Assembly: GCA_012862575.1 (NCBI GenBank)
Contig: BLSF01000004.1
Span: 806,001-870,000, forward strand
Length of the DNA stretch: 64,000 nt
Source: Parietichytrium sp. I65-24A
Taxonomy: Eukaryota > Sar > Bigyra > Thraustochytrida > Thraustochytriidae
Reading direction: 5' to 3'
Under the pieces are notes generated by a model that had not been told where the DNA came from, did not search any database, and saw only the letters and a program-made list of their open reading frames with translations. How positions within the stretch are numbered: the stretch's first letter is position 1; every line of letters begins with the position of its first letter. Below, in pieces: positions 1 to 9,871 of this stretch. Both the position numbers and the translations under genes were made by a program.

Positions 1-909
1 GACCACTTCATCGTGGAAGCAAGCTCAGCTGGTTGAGCGAGCGACGTTGTGAGCGCTTCGCGAGCCGCGCGGGCTATCAGTAGAGTCTATTTTTACTTTA
101 CAATTTGATTCAAAAACGAAAAAAGAAATTTCAATATATATTCTTACTTGTCTTGTCTGGTAAACCCCACATCCCCACTGAGCCGTTCATACCCAGAAAC
201 GCATCTCTCAATTGGGCCAGTACAAGGTACAACGATTTGCTCAGCCAACTCATCGAGAACTACTAATTGTAGAAAGACTTGACTGCGAACTTGTCTCTGT
301 GTTTCAACGTGCATGTACCGGTACTGAGCTTGCCATATTGGAAGAGAAAGAGAGAAGAAGAATAGAAGAGCTCACATGACTCTAGTTTAGATCCAATTCA
401 AAATAAAGCGAATAAGACAATGTTCAACAGTGAGTGAGTGGGCTAGCTACAAAATACCAAAATAAGATCACCGAAAGACTAAGTCGATTTGGAAAAGATT
501 GTGGTGCGAACACCACCAACTAAAAACACTGAAACAATTATTATTACACTGCACGTGTTACTCAGTACACTGCAAAAAATACATTACGAACACATCTTAC
601 GAACAGGAACGCGTTCCGACCTTACTCCTCGTCTAAATAATAATCTAATAGTGCACACTCGTGCGCGCTGGCGCGCAGAAGGCCGCACACAAGCACACAA
701 ACAACGGAGGTCTTACGCGAGACTAGCGTGAAGGCTAGTGTGCGAAGGAACAAGGGAAGGTTCGCTCCGCCCAGGCGTCCCCGAGTGCGCGCAGCGTACG
801 TCGCGCAGGGGCGCAGAGAGCAGGAGGGCTTGTAGGAGAGCAGAAAGGCGAGGGGAAAGAAGAAAAAAAGAAAGAAAGAAAGACGTGGACTTAATTTGAA
901 AAGGTGGCC
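1..909. other. Gene-free left edge with GA tract
   Basis: No convincing coding frame was found. The right end (about 853-882) is an almost pure purine GAAA-type tract on the plus strand, about 30 bp before the start codon of the next gene. A GTACCGGTAC palindrome lies near 313. This is probably the promoter and leader of the plus-strand gene at 910. Confidence 0.5.
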
Positions 910-2865
910 ATGTCGGTGCGGGCGCGGCTGGCACTGGCGCGGCTGCTGCTGCGCGGGCGTCCGAGCGCGGCGCGGCTGCTGCGGCGGCGGCGCGTGCTCG
1001 CGCGCGTGCTCGCCGGGCTGCTTCTGCTGCGCCGCGAGGCGATCCCGTACCCAGGGCTCCTGTGGCGGACGGTCCCCGCGGACGCTCCGGAACGCAATTT
1101 GCGGAACGCTTTTGTGGAGCGCATTCTGCGCTGGTTCTCGGGGCGAGAACCGGCGCGGAGGTGGTTCTCCGTGTGGGAACTGGCGCTCGGAGCGCGGTGC
1201 GCGCGAGGGGAGAAGAGCGTGGCGCAGATGTTCCTGGAAACGGTGCAGGACATGGAGGAACCGCGGGACGCCAAGAACCGGACAATCTGGGGGAGCCGCG
1301 GAGTGGGTTCCGAGAATGTGGAACCGGAAGAGTCTATAGATGCCAACTTCTGGAACCAGGTGCTGCGCGCGATGGCGTGGCCCTGGAGCCTGGCGGAGGA
1401 GGCACAACTGGGTTCCGCGATGGGCCGTTTCCCAAGACCCCGCGAGCAGCAGACGATTCTTGAGATGTTTTTGCAGGGGGAGAACTTGCCGCGCGGAAGC
1501 CCGAAATGTTCCTTGGCAAGGCAGCTCTTATGCGGGGAGAACCCGCTTGTGTCCGTGCTGAACAGACAGCACACGGGGAACCGAGTTGCCGCCCAAAACC
1601 TGGTTCTCGCCATGCTCCACGGAGAAGTGCGGGAACCGAACTGCGCCCGGCCGCGCGAGTCCCTCGCTCGCTTGTTATTAACAGAACCGATAGAAGCGCC
1701 TATCGCCCACACTTTACTCGCCGGCGAGGAGCTCGGTCGTCCGTCCTTGCTCCGTATTCTGCTAATGGATTGCCACCCGGGAACCCACCACTGGGTCCTC
1801 CTCCCACCCGCGCTGCTCGCTCGTCTGAGCGAATCCCCTACCTGGAACTCTACCCAAACACCGCATCGGCCTAGCACCTCGGCGCCGCACAAGAACCGCG
1901 CCGCAAAGAACCCGGAACCCGCTCACTCCTCCGGCGAGGACCCCACCGAGAACCGGAACCAGAACCGGAACCAGGACCAGAACCGGCCGGCGGCTCTGTA
2001 CGCGCTGGCGGAGGCGGCGTTGGGCGTAGCAAAACGTGCGGTGCGCTACGAGGGCGTAGCGTCCATGAGCGCGGTGGAGCTAGTGCGGGTGGCGTTCCAC
2101 CTCGGGTGCGAGCTGGCGCTGGAAACAGTGGCGCAAAATCTCGCGGCGAATTCCGAGACCCCACATCGCACCCGCACGAACCAGCTCGCGCAGCTGGAAA
2201 TGGTACGCGCCAGCATACTCGGAACCCGGAACCTCAAGGTGCTCCCCCTGTTTGACGTGCTGGTGGAGAAGGACCCGGGAGGAGTGTACCCGGTTCCCGC
2301 GGTGGTGGCGCTGGCCGTCGCGGGCGGACTGAGGGTCAAGTCGGAACGAGATGCGAATAATAATAATAATAATGAGCTGGAGATGCTGCTGTGGTGGCGC
2401 GGGGAGATGTGCAGGAGGGCATGGATGCTGCAGGAAACGGTACATCGCGACAAGGAGTGGGCGCAGGCGACGATGAGGGCGTTCAAATGCGTGCAACGGA
2501 GGGGAGAATGGGAAGCTGCGTTCCTGCAAGCGGCAACCGCAGTGTGCCGCCCCGACTTGACGTTTCAAGAACGGGCAGAGCAGTTTTTGGATGGCGTGGT
2601 TTCGGATGCGCTCGTGTCGTCCGCGAGCCACGATGCATGGGGGTATCACTGGGATAGTGTGCTGCAGGTGAATACGGTGCCGGAGATGGAGCCGTTCTTT
2701 AGAGGAATCAAAGAGAGGCAGTGGAGGGCTGCTGTGGAGGTGTTTGTGCAACTGGAGTTAGTCGCCGAGCTGCCATCCGTGGATGCCGTCTTCGGCGACT
2801 TGGAGACCACGTTTTCCACGTTTTTCGAGCAAGCCCTCTCCACTACTGATGTCAGCGCGATTTAG
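910..2865 (+). CDS. Orphan helical protein, 651 aa
   Basis: I do not recognise this protein. The open frame extends six bases upstream at a GTG, but the first ATG is at 910. The N-terminal 45 residues are extremely rich in Arg, Leu and Ala. Residues about 100-300 carry loosely repeated Leu-Leu-x-Gly-Glu segments, which suggests a helical repeat protein. A hydrophilic linker with Asn-Arg-Asn-Gln repeats follows near residue 350 and a short Asn run near residue 480, encoded by AAT repeats. The C-terminal 170 residues are well mixed, with many aromatics, and look like a folded helical domain. It converges on the EF-hand gene, 389 bp away. The continuous 1.95-kb frame with strong third-position GC supports coding; the function is unknown. 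Confidence 0.62.
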   Translation: MSVRARLALARLLLRGRPSAARLLRRRRVLARVLAGLLLLRREAIPYPGLLWRTVPADAPERNLRNAFVERILRWFSGREPARRWFSVWELALGARCARGEKSVAQMFLETVQDMEEPRDAKNRTIWGSRGVGSENVEPEESIDANFWNQVLRAMAWPWSLAEEAQLGSAMGRFPRPREQQTILEMFLQGENLPRGSPKCSLARQLLCGENPLVSVLNRQHTGNRVAAQNLVLAMLHGEVREPNCARPRESLARLLLTEPIEAPIAHTLLAGEELGRPSLLRILLMDCHPGTHHWVLLPPALLARLSESPTWNSTQTPHRPSTSAPHKNRAAKNPEPAHSSGEDPTENRNQNRNQDQNRPAALYALAEAALGVAKRAVRYEGVASMSAVELVRVAFHLGCELALETVAQNLAANSETPHRTRTNQLAQLEMVRASILGTRNLKVLPLFDVLVEKDPGGVYPVPAVVALAVAGGLRVKSERDANNNNNNELEMLLWWRGEMCRRAWMLQETVHRDKEWAQATMRAFKCVQRRGEWEAAFLQAATAVCRPDLTFQERAEQFLDGVVSDALVSSASHDAWGYHWDSVLQVNTVPEMEPFFRGIKERQWRAAVEVFVQLELVAELPSVDAVFGDLETTFSTFFEQALSTTDVSAI

Positions 2866-3254
2866 ATGTGTGCAGGTTGTATGTGCAAAAGTTCGTCAAC
2901 TTGTTAAGTTTGTGTTTATTTCTCTCGAATTCTTCTTGTTTTAATCGCTTAAAACCTATTCTTCGTTTTGGATACGCCTTGGTTTCCGGTTCATTTGCGC
3001 TGTCATAGAGCGCTTTGGGTCACATGTGGAGGGCTGCGTTCCAACGAGGTCTCCGTCCGCGGTGTCCGGTGAGCATGCAATTGTGAGCAGCTGTGGAGGA
3101 ACGTGGAGCTTCCGAACATTGATGTCTGTCTCACGTTTTACGCGCCATCTACGATGACTGCGTGCATTCCCACCGATAGCACATGCTATCTGTCACCAAC
3201 GCGTTCCAACGAGGCCGGGGAACCAGGACTTCTGAGAGCGCCGTTGCCCGAATC
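2866..3254. other. Convergent 3' spacer
   Basis: This is the short spacer between two converging genes and no gene is seen. The 14-bp sequence GCGTTCCAACGAGG occurs twice as a direct repeat, at 3036-3049 and 3201-3214. AT-rich stretches after 2880 probably hold the polyadenylation region of the upstream gene. Confidence 0.5.
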
Positions 3255-4721
3255 TTATATGTTTCGCTGTCCAAGAACGGTCCTGCTTGTCGCTTTTTTG
3301 CGGTTTCGGGAGTCGGCCAGCCCAGAGTATTTGGCGACACCGCCCATCGTTTTAATTGGGAGGGATGCTGGTCCTGGCTTCGACTTACCGAGCTGATTCG
3401 AGCACGACACTCGAAATATATAAGTCCGCCCACCCTCTAGATCATCGATTTGAACCTGACGGTTTTGCGCAGGGAAAACGCCAATAGAATCCCAGTCTAG
3501 ATCACGCGAAGATGCGTTGTCACCGTTCCCGAGTATAGCTGCTTCAATTTTGTATGCCACAATCTTGCACCCATTAGCTTTTGCTTTGTTCCATGAAACT
3601 TTGACGGCGTTCTTACTCAGCACGGTTGCCAACGGCGGTTCCAGTACAGTTGGAATACTGCAACATGCTAGGCTCTCACTCAGAGGGCTCCACTCGCTCG
3701 CCCCGCTTGCATTTAAGGCCGCGATGCGGACTTGCAGAGGGAACGGATTCCTGAGCCCAGACACTTCCAGACGGTTTGCGTCCCCACCTTGAACTTGCTT
3801 CTCTGCAACTACAAGAAGGCCATCCTCATTCAGAACTCCTTCATTGTTGCCAAACTTGCTCTCCATTTCCGAATCATCGCTCTCTTCAGATTCGCTTTGC
3901 TCCTCCTGGAGCGCTTTGACAATCTGAACAATAAAGCCCTGGACAGCTAAGGACTTTCCAGAGCTCTGCTCCACTCCGCGATAGCTCCAGGTCACGGTCA
4001 GAGTCCCGAAAACCGCGCATTCAACAGAAGGCGCGCGGTCTGGTTTGCGTGGCAGCGAAGTGTCACAGCCGCTCATAAGAGCTTCCTTAATCTCATCACT
4101 CTGTGCCACTTCAAGTGGACTGAATCCGTAAGACTTGTCAGAGAGGTTGATGCGCGCGCCATGTTTGAGCAGGTAGGTCACCACCTCTAGGCGGTCTTGT
4201 TGGCTTGCCAGGAATAGGCTTGTACATCCAGCCTCGTTTCTGGCATTTACAGGAGCACGAAACTCGCCAGTCAGCATTTGGACAATATCGAGGTGGCCCT
4301 GGTAGCTCGCATAATGCAGCGGAGTGTTTTGCTCGCCAAAATCTGACTCGTCCACCGCGTTCGCCAAGGCGGGGTCAGCTTCCAGATACTCGCGTACCAT
4401 ATCGGTTTGCCCATTCCAGCAAGCGCTGAAGATATCCACAGAGTTCTCCTTACGCCCTTGCCTCGCCAGAGCTGCAAGAGCTTCGCCTACCACGGAGTCA
4501 GCGCGGCCGGTCCACCACAAGACAAATTCCTCCATATCAATGGTCCCATTCCCATCCACGTCCAATTTCGCGACTGCATCCTCCAGCTCCTCTTGGTCCA
4601 GCGCAGCTCCAAGCTCTTCGCAGAGTTCGCCTAGCTCTGCTGCCGATATCGACCCTGACCCGTCCAGGTCATACTTTCTGAACGCCGCCCGCACTGCCAC
4701 GTCGTCCAGACTGCCCTCCAT
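3255..4721 (-). CDS. EF-hand, ankyrin and fibronectin-III protein
   Basis: This 488-residue protein probably acts as a calcium-responsive scaffold. Two canonical EF-hand loops lie at residues 18-29 (DLDGSGSISAAE) and 54-65 (DVDGNGTIDMEE), both with intact calcium ligands. Ankyrin repeats follow at about 93-215, including TPLHYASYQGHLDIV. Two fibronectin type III-like domains lie at about 225-340 and 345-445, the first interrupted by an acidic Glu/Ser insert. The frame opens two codons earlier at a TTG, but the ATG at 4721 is the first usable start. There is no signal peptide or membrane segment, so it is probably cytosolic. Its divergent neighbour is the histidine phosphatase at 6106. Each domain call is clear; the combination and partners are inference. 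Confidence 0.88.
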   Translation of the reverse strand: MEGSLDDVAVRAAFRKYDLDGSGSISAAELGELCEELGAALDQEELEDAVAKLDVDGNGTIDMEEFVLWWTGRADSVVGEALAALARQGRKENSVDIFSACWNGQTDMVREYLEADPALANAVDESDFGEQNTPLHYASYQGHLDIVQMLTGEFRAPVNARNEAGCTSLFLASQQDRLEVVTYLLKHGARINLSDKSYGFSPLEVAQSDEIKEALMSGCDTSLPRKPDRAPSVECAVFGTLTVTWSYRGVEQSSGKSLAVQGFIVQIVKALQEEQSESEESDDSEMESKFGNNEGVLNEDGLLVVAEKQVQGGDANRLEVSGLRNPFPLQVRIAALNASGASEWSPLSESLACCSIPTVLEPPLATVLSKNAVKVSWNKAKANGCKIVAYKIEAAILGNGDNASSRDLDWDSIGVFPAQNRQVQIDDLEGGRTYIFRVSCSNQLGKSKPGPASLPIKTMGGVAKYSGLADSRNRKKATSRTVLGQRNI

Positions 4722-4924
4722 CTCCAATCCCCAAGTCCCAAAGTCCCCAAGTCCCCAAATGCCTTCTCCAACTCACAGACAACGCGCAGAACCCGGCTTC
4801 CGACGCTCTTCAACGCACCTCTTGGGAGAGGCCGTCCCAACCTCCGACTCCAAACCGGACCATTCAGAGCGCCCAAAGAGCGCGTACCCCCTCTTTACGT
4901 TTCTGCCTCTCCGCGTAAAGCCCT

Positions 4925-4963
4925 TCGCACTTTTTCGCACTTTTTCGCGCTTTTCGCACTTTT
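4925..4963. promoter_or_regulatory. TCGCACTTTT repeat cluster with E2F-like core
   Basis: Four near-copies of TCGCACTTTT lie side by side, 200-240 bp upstream of the minus-strand ATG at 4721. One variant creates TTTTTCGCGC, which matches the E2F-type core. Two tandem copies also occur at 34851-34870 in another divergent spacer, and both are followed shortly by TTGCAAAG. A regulatory role is inferred. Confidence 0.35.
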
Positions 4964-5801
4964 GCAAAGACAACAATTGAAAGTTAACTCGCAAGCTGAC
5001 TCAGAACTTGATGTGTTACCGGTAACTCTTCAAATTTTGCAAGTCCTAGTCGCCCTCCATAAACCCTCGTTTGTAAAGTGTACTATCACCGGGCTCTACA
5101 GTACGCACGTAGCTCTACTAGCCATCGATAGCTGATGATTAATTTAAGTGGGAGTACCGGTATCAGTACCAATACGGTATTGAATTGTACCGGTACGGTA
5201 TAGGAGTGGCTATAGTGAGTGGTTCGTTGTTCGCAAGGAAGGTCTACCATATCTATTAGATTCTCCTGCTACGATTTATCTTAGAAGAATTACAGTTTGC
5301 TGTAGGGTAAAGGTGTAATCTACTGAGAGAATAAGAGAAGCGTACGTGAAGATAGAGCTGCTCCTTACTGTCCGCCGCAGGCTAGCTAGCTCTGGCTATG
5401 GCACTAAATACTGTTCACGACACCTGTTCTTCGACATTCCATCGAAATCTGCTATGCTAGGCGATAGTTTTGCGTAGTTATGGGTAGCCGAGGTTTGGCA
5501 GAGGAAGGAGCAGGCCCAGAAAATGAAGAAAAAGTGGACCGCATACGTTCTTTTTTCTGGTGGGAACTTTCGCAGCAACAGGGGAAATATCGGCGCGAAT
5601 TTCGTTGGAATTCGGTGCGCGTGGAGTGGGACGGACTACGATACTTGCGGATATATTTTCCGCCTCTGCGGCAAAGGTACGCGCTCCGGCGAGGGGATAC
5701 AAAGCACACAAGGCGTGTGAGCTTTCAATGTGAGCTTGGTGACAGGACTGGAATGCGTTTTGCGAGAAAAGTTGTCGCCTTGGAAATTTCGCGATAGAGG
5801 A

Positions 5802-5802
5802 C

Positions 5803-5840
<38 letters not shown>

Positions 5841-5854
5841 CCATCATCATCATC
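5802..5854. repeat. CAT trinucleotide microsatellite
   Basis: About 17 CAT units with one interruption (CAC), lying about 250 bp upstream of the histidine-phosphatase start codon. Confidence 0.95.
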
Positions 5855-6105
5855 TCTGAATACTGTTCATCTGCACAAACTTGAAGGCCTCTGGAATACA
5901 GACTCAAGGTTTCTAAACTTCTGAGCGCTGCTGCTAAGTCCAGACAACGCGACAGTGGCGATAGTGGCGAAACGGTGCTTTACAGATACTTCGTGTCAGA
6001 CTACACTTTTTGTAGACCAGGTGACATTGATTCTTCAAAGGGCAACCTTTTATCTGATCGCAAATTGGCAAACCTCGCACGAAAGGGCATTCGGGAAAAC
6101 TAGTG

Positions 6106-7032
6106 ATGTGGAAACGCGTGTTGGCCGGCGCCGTCGCCGGAGGAACTGTGGGGGCAGTGCCTTTCGTGGCGTATCTGGTGATGCCTGAAAATAGTAGATA
6201 TAGCAGGTGGGTGACGACGAAACTAGCAAACGCGGTCTCAGAGCACAATCACAGGCTCTGGCAAAATGGAGACAAACGGCCCAAGCGAATCATCTTGATG
6301 CGCCACGGACAAACACACGGCTATTCGCATACTTGCGACTGTCAGGTTGCCGGTCTGCCGGTGTGCGCACTCAAGCCGGAGACTGAGCGGCCTCTCACCG
6401 ACGAAGGAAAGCTGCAAGCGCTCAAAGCAGGAGTCGCGCTCAAGCATGTAGTAGGGAACGAGACGACGACATTCTTCGTTTCACCCTACAAGAGCTGCAA
6501 GCAGACGTTTTCGTACGTGTCAGGATCTTTCACCAACCTCTCCAGCTGTCAGTACGTTGAAGATCCTAGGCTTCGGAACCAGGATTTTGGCGATTGGCAT
6601 CTCAATACGGCGCCAGAAAAGGTAGAAGAGTTTCGCAGAGAGAGCGAGCGTATTGGATCGTTCTATTATCGATGGCCTCACGGAGAGTCAGCTGCTGATG
6701 TGTTCGACCGAGTGAGCTCTTTTCTGGAGACATTGTATAGAAAGTGGAAACACGAGGACCGGCCGGATAACTTCGTTGTCATCACCCACTCCGTCGTAAT
6801 CGGCACCATGCTAGCTCGATGGTTTCACTGGGATGTGGAGACTTTTCACCGCCTTGAAAAATTCAAAAACGGGCAGCTTGCGGTCTTAGAGAAACAGACA
6901 GATGGGTCGTACCGTCTTGTCACTCCGCTTCCGTGCCGGCCTCCAGTCCCAGAAGGAGTCAAGTTTCTAGCGTCCAATCCTGTGGCATCCCAGGGAAAAG
7001 ACGACGAAGTAGAGCATGTCAAGCCGTTTTAA
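6106..7032 (+). CDS. Histidine phosphatase (phosphoglycerate-mutase-like), membrane-anchored
   Basis: This 308-residue protein belongs to the histidine phosphatase clan. Residues 4-26 form a Gly/Ala-rich hydrophobic segment that looks like a membrane anchor or organelle-targeting region. The catalytic RHG triad is at 66-68 (LMRHGQT), PLTDEGKLQA follows after a Cys-rich insert, and the second catalytic His is H228 in ITHSVVIG. The segment DPRLRNQDFGDWH matches the family region around the acidic residue. The second catalytic Arg, normally in SPxxRxxQT, appears changed: residues 126-134 read SPYKSCKQT. Activity may therefore be altered, or a neighbouring Lys may substitute. The start is the ATG at 6106; a GTG directly precedes it. 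It converges on the SUN gene with only 120 bp between stop codons. The substrate is unknown. Confidence 0.85.
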   Translation: MWKRVLAGAVAGGTVGAVPFVAYLVMPENSRYSRWVTTKLANAVSEHNHRLWQNGDKRPKRIILMRHGQTHGYSHTCDCQVAGLPVCALKPETERPLTDEGKLQALKAGVALKHVVGNETTTFFVSPYKSCKQTFSYVSGSFTNLSSCQYVEDPRLRNQDFGDWHLNTAPEKVEEFRRESERIGSFYYRWPHGESAADVFDRVSSFLETLYRKWKHEDRPDNFVVITHSVVIGTMLARWFHWDVETFHRLEKFKNGQLAVLEKQTDGSYRLVTPLPCRPPVPEGVKFLASNPVASQGKDDEVEHVKPF

Positions 7033-7152
7033 TCAGAAACGCGCAAAGTTTGGGGACACGGGCGTCTGTGAGAGTGCCGAACTGTTTGGATCTTTTAGCT
7101 TTTTTTTGCTGTTAATTTAAAAAAGAAGATTGTTAGATGGCGAACCAGTGCC

Positions 7153-8877
7153 TTATGTAAGCTTGTCACCGTGAACTCTCGCACGGTATATACAAGTCCA
7201 GTCCGGGTGACCGTGGTTCGAGAGAAATTCGAACTTAACCATCTCGTACACGCTTTGCTCCGTTTGTGGAATCTGAAAAGTCTGAACTGGAGTCGCCCCG
7301 GCCCCACTAATGTCATACTCAAAGGTTCCTAACAGCTGGGTGTTCAAGACGTCATCATCGCCGCTCAAAGGTCTGCGAAGACCCCATATATTGAAACGGC
7401 GAGGCGCGCTGCGGATGTCCAGAGCTATCGATGGCGAGATGTGATCCAACGAAACTGCACTCACTTTTACGCTCTGCACGAGCTTTACAGTCAGATTACA
7501 ATTTGACGTGGAACATGCCCAGCACTCTCCTGGCGTAGTACCTGGGGTGATGGCTATCTCTGGCGGTCGATAGATTTGAGAGGGCCACTGCCCGAGCCAC
7601 CGCAGGATGTGTTCTTGTATTGAATTGGTTGATGGCGGCGAGTAGTTTGGGGAAGTGAGCCCGCTCGACCGCACAATCGCACCGCCAAGGGGCCTCAGTG
7701 CGTAGTCAGGCCGTCCGATAGTGTCGGCAGCAAACGTGCTCAACTTGTCTTCCACCAAGGCCATCGCTTGCTGGAGGTCAACGAAGCCAGCAAGGTTGGG
7801 CAATGCGTTGAATGCAGACAAGGATTTCTTCTCTTTTTCCGACAGTTTCTCAATTTCCCCAGACAGGGAAGAGGCCACCGTCTCTAGGGACAGAAGCTTA
7901 TCTCGCAGGGACTTGACTTCAGATGAGACTTGCAAAACGCTTCGGTCAAGGGGTTTGGCAAAAGCCGAGTCTACTTGGGCGCCACTCCTTTGAGTTTTCC
8001 CATCCTCACTAGCAATATTTGCGCTCAACGTTTTCAAGGCGGGAAACACTTGAGCATCTAATGCCTTCAAATCACGTTGAGTTAAGGGGTGAACTTCAAG
8101 CTGAGACTGCGCTTTTTGGAGGCTATCGATCGCAAATCGCAGCTTCCCAACCTCATCCACGTGCCCGGACAACAGCTTGCTCATCTCGTCTTGCACAACA
8201 GCTTGCGCGAAGCCTTCAAATATGGCCGGGCTGGCAAACTCTCCAGTGGGTGACGGACTCTTTACCGGGACGCCTACAAGGAGCTGTTGCGTCATCATTC
8301 CCAGCAAAATAAAAATACTCGCAAGCCCGATGCTACTTGCAACTGCATTGACCCCTGTGTTCGAAAGCTTACTTGCTGAGAATTCATACCACCTCTCCGT
8401 GCCCAAATTGGAGATTCGAGACCATTTTGATTTGACTCCAGAGCAGAATCTTTCGAGGGCATTGCGAAAGGTTCGAGACATCTCCCGGTCTTCCGTACTC
8501 GACGACTCATCGGCACCAGTACGCTCGCTAGCAGCTTCGGGGCTCACCTCGCCGCTCTGGCTCTCACTTCCGCCGACGCTCAAAATGTCATCGCCCGCGA
8601 CTCCGTTGTGACTTTCCCCATTTTGAACTTCAGGCTCCCCGTTCACACTGATCAAGTCGTTCCCTACATCACCGCTCTCGTTCGAAGCCATGCTCAATCG
8701 ATCTTCCGACAATCTCCTTCGTCGCTTAAGTATCCCCGCCGCTTGTACCACCGTCAGCGAGCTAGCCAGCCCTCGTAAACGCGCCCTGCGGCGAGTATCG
8801 TGCGAATGTTCCGGAGAGAGCGGTCGAATATCTTGGCGTTTTTTCGTGGGTGTGATTGGCGATTCTATCTCGTTCAT
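7153..8877 (-). CDS. SUN-domain nuclear-envelope protein
   Basis: This 574-residue protein is a probable inner-nuclear-membrane SUN protein, the partner of KASH proteins in the LINC complex that couples chromatin to the cytoskeleton. The N-terminal 140 residues are basic then acidic and Ser-rich, as expected for a nucleoplasmic tail. One transmembrane helix lies at about 176-202. A coiled-coil-prone region follows (about 225-385), then a C-terminal SUN domain (about 390-574) recognisable from DYALRPLGGAIVRSSG, PPEIAITPG, RRFNIWGL and the final VKFEFLSNHGHPDWTCIYR. Cys residues within the domain could make the known family disulfides. The ATG at 8877 begins the frame. The architecture (tail, membrane helix, coiled coil, SUN) is the classic one for the family. 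Confidence 0.85.
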   Translation of the reverse strand: MNEIESPITPTKKRQDIRPLSPEHSHDTRRRARLRGLASSLTVVQAAGILKRRRRLSEDRLSMASNESGDVGNDLISVNGEPEVQNGESHNGVAGDDILSVGGSESQSGEVSPEAASERTGADESSSTEDREMSRTFRNALERFCSGVKSKWSRISNLGTERWYEFSASKLSNTGVNAVASSIGLASIFILLGMMTQQLLVGVPVKSPSPTGEFASPAIFEGFAQAVVQDEMSKLLSGHVDEVGKLRFAIDSLQKAQSQLEVHPLTQRDLKALDAQVFPALKTLSANIASEDGKTQRSGAQVDSAFAKPLDRSVLQVSSEVKSLRDKLLSLETVASSLSGEIEKLSEKEKKSLSAFNALPNLAGFVDLQQAMALVEDKLSTFAADTIGRPDYALRPLGGAIVRSSGLTSPNYSPPSTNSIQEHILRWLGQWPSQIYRPPEIAITPGTTPGECWACSTSNCNLTVKLVQSVKVSAVSLDHISPSIALDIRSAPRRFNIWGLRRPLSGDDDVLNTQLLGTFEYDISGAGATPVQTFQIPQTEQSVYEMVKFEFLSNHGHPDWTCIYRARVHGDKLT

Positions 8878-9050
8878 TTATATGCCCGTCTCGAGATTGC
8901 TCTATCCTCAATAAGTTTACCCGCTGACAGCCTCGGCCGATTCTCATTCAGAAACCCTCTTGCCAGCCACAATCGTTCGCTGTTCTCTGCAAATGAAGTC
9001 AACACATACGCAGATCTCCTCCAACCTTTCCAATGTCCAGACTTCAAAAG

Positions 9051-9237
9051 CTTTATCTGCAATCTGCAATTCCCAATTCCCAATCTTCAATCTGCAATCT
9101 CCAAATTCCCAATCTGCAATCTGCAATCTGCAATCTGCAATTCTCAATCTCCAATCTCCAGCCTGCAAACTGCAATCTCCAAAGTCCAAATTCCAAATAT
9201 CAATCTCCAAATTCCAATCTCCAAAATCCAATTTCTG
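9051..9237. repeat. 7-bp minisatellite (CAATCTG family)
   Basis: About 26 tandem units of seven bases, mostly CAATCTG, CAATCTC and CAAATTC, with occasional 8-base units. The register is kept across the block, giving open frames on both strands that are repeat artefacts. It is not a CRISPR array because there are no spacers. Confidence 0.93.
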
Positions 9238-9871
9238 ATCGCTATCCAACCTTCGCCTCGTAGCCCATATGCTCTCGGATCGCACAGCCCGCCGCTCACA
9301 AGGCCGTCAATTAGTCCGAGTTCCACCCGCAGTAAGCCTGCGTACGCCGCAGTACGCGCCTCCTATTTTGCGATGTACGAGCGACGCCCACGCGATGTGC
9401 ACTTCTTGTGAGAGAGACCTGCGCTTTCGAGCGGAGTGAGGCTCATATGATTTAGATAGGGCATAATATAGGAGTTGCTCTCGTTTTATTTTGAACGAGA
9501 GAAGTCTATGTGCGAATTTTGTGAGTACTGTTCTCTTACCGTTTCCAATGAAAGGAACAAAATTTCGTTTCTCTGACAGTGCCATCACAACACAGGAATC
9601 CGCCGCGCTAGAAAACCATAAAACTCTCTATAGCAAATTGACCTCTACGCGTCCACATATCTAGATGGTTAGCACTGGCATGGTCCTCGAGGACACCCTC
9701 TCCGCACATTAGCGTATACTCTGACGGGCCGCTAACACCGTGGCCGCGCTAGGAGTCGGACGCCCGGAAGTGTAGCAGTCCACTGGCAAGGCGTTACAAG
9801 CGTTACAGCCTTACAAGCGTTACAGCGTTACAGCGTTCGGCGTCCTCGCCGTCCTCGCCGTTGCAAGTGTT

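Larger units (their letters stand above)
4722..6105. other. Divergent spacer with repeats and palindromes
   Basis: This is the putative promoter region for the genes on both sides. It contains short GGGGACTTGG-like repeats just upstream of the minus-strand ATG (4737-4765), a TCGCACTTTT repeat cluster (4925-4963), GTTACCGGTAAC at 5015-5026, GTACCGGTAC at 5187-5196 and a CAT trinucleotide repeat (5802-5854). A 105-codon ATG frame at 5480-5797 has no recognisable product and is not called. Confidence 0.5.

Noticed and set aside
5480-5797. A 105-codon ATG frame in a divergent spacer
   Set aside because: No known motif, an equally long frame on the other strand, and it lies in a repeat-rich spacer.
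9051-9237. CRISPR-like array
   Set aside because: The units are directly adjacent 7-mers without spacers, in a eukaryotic context.
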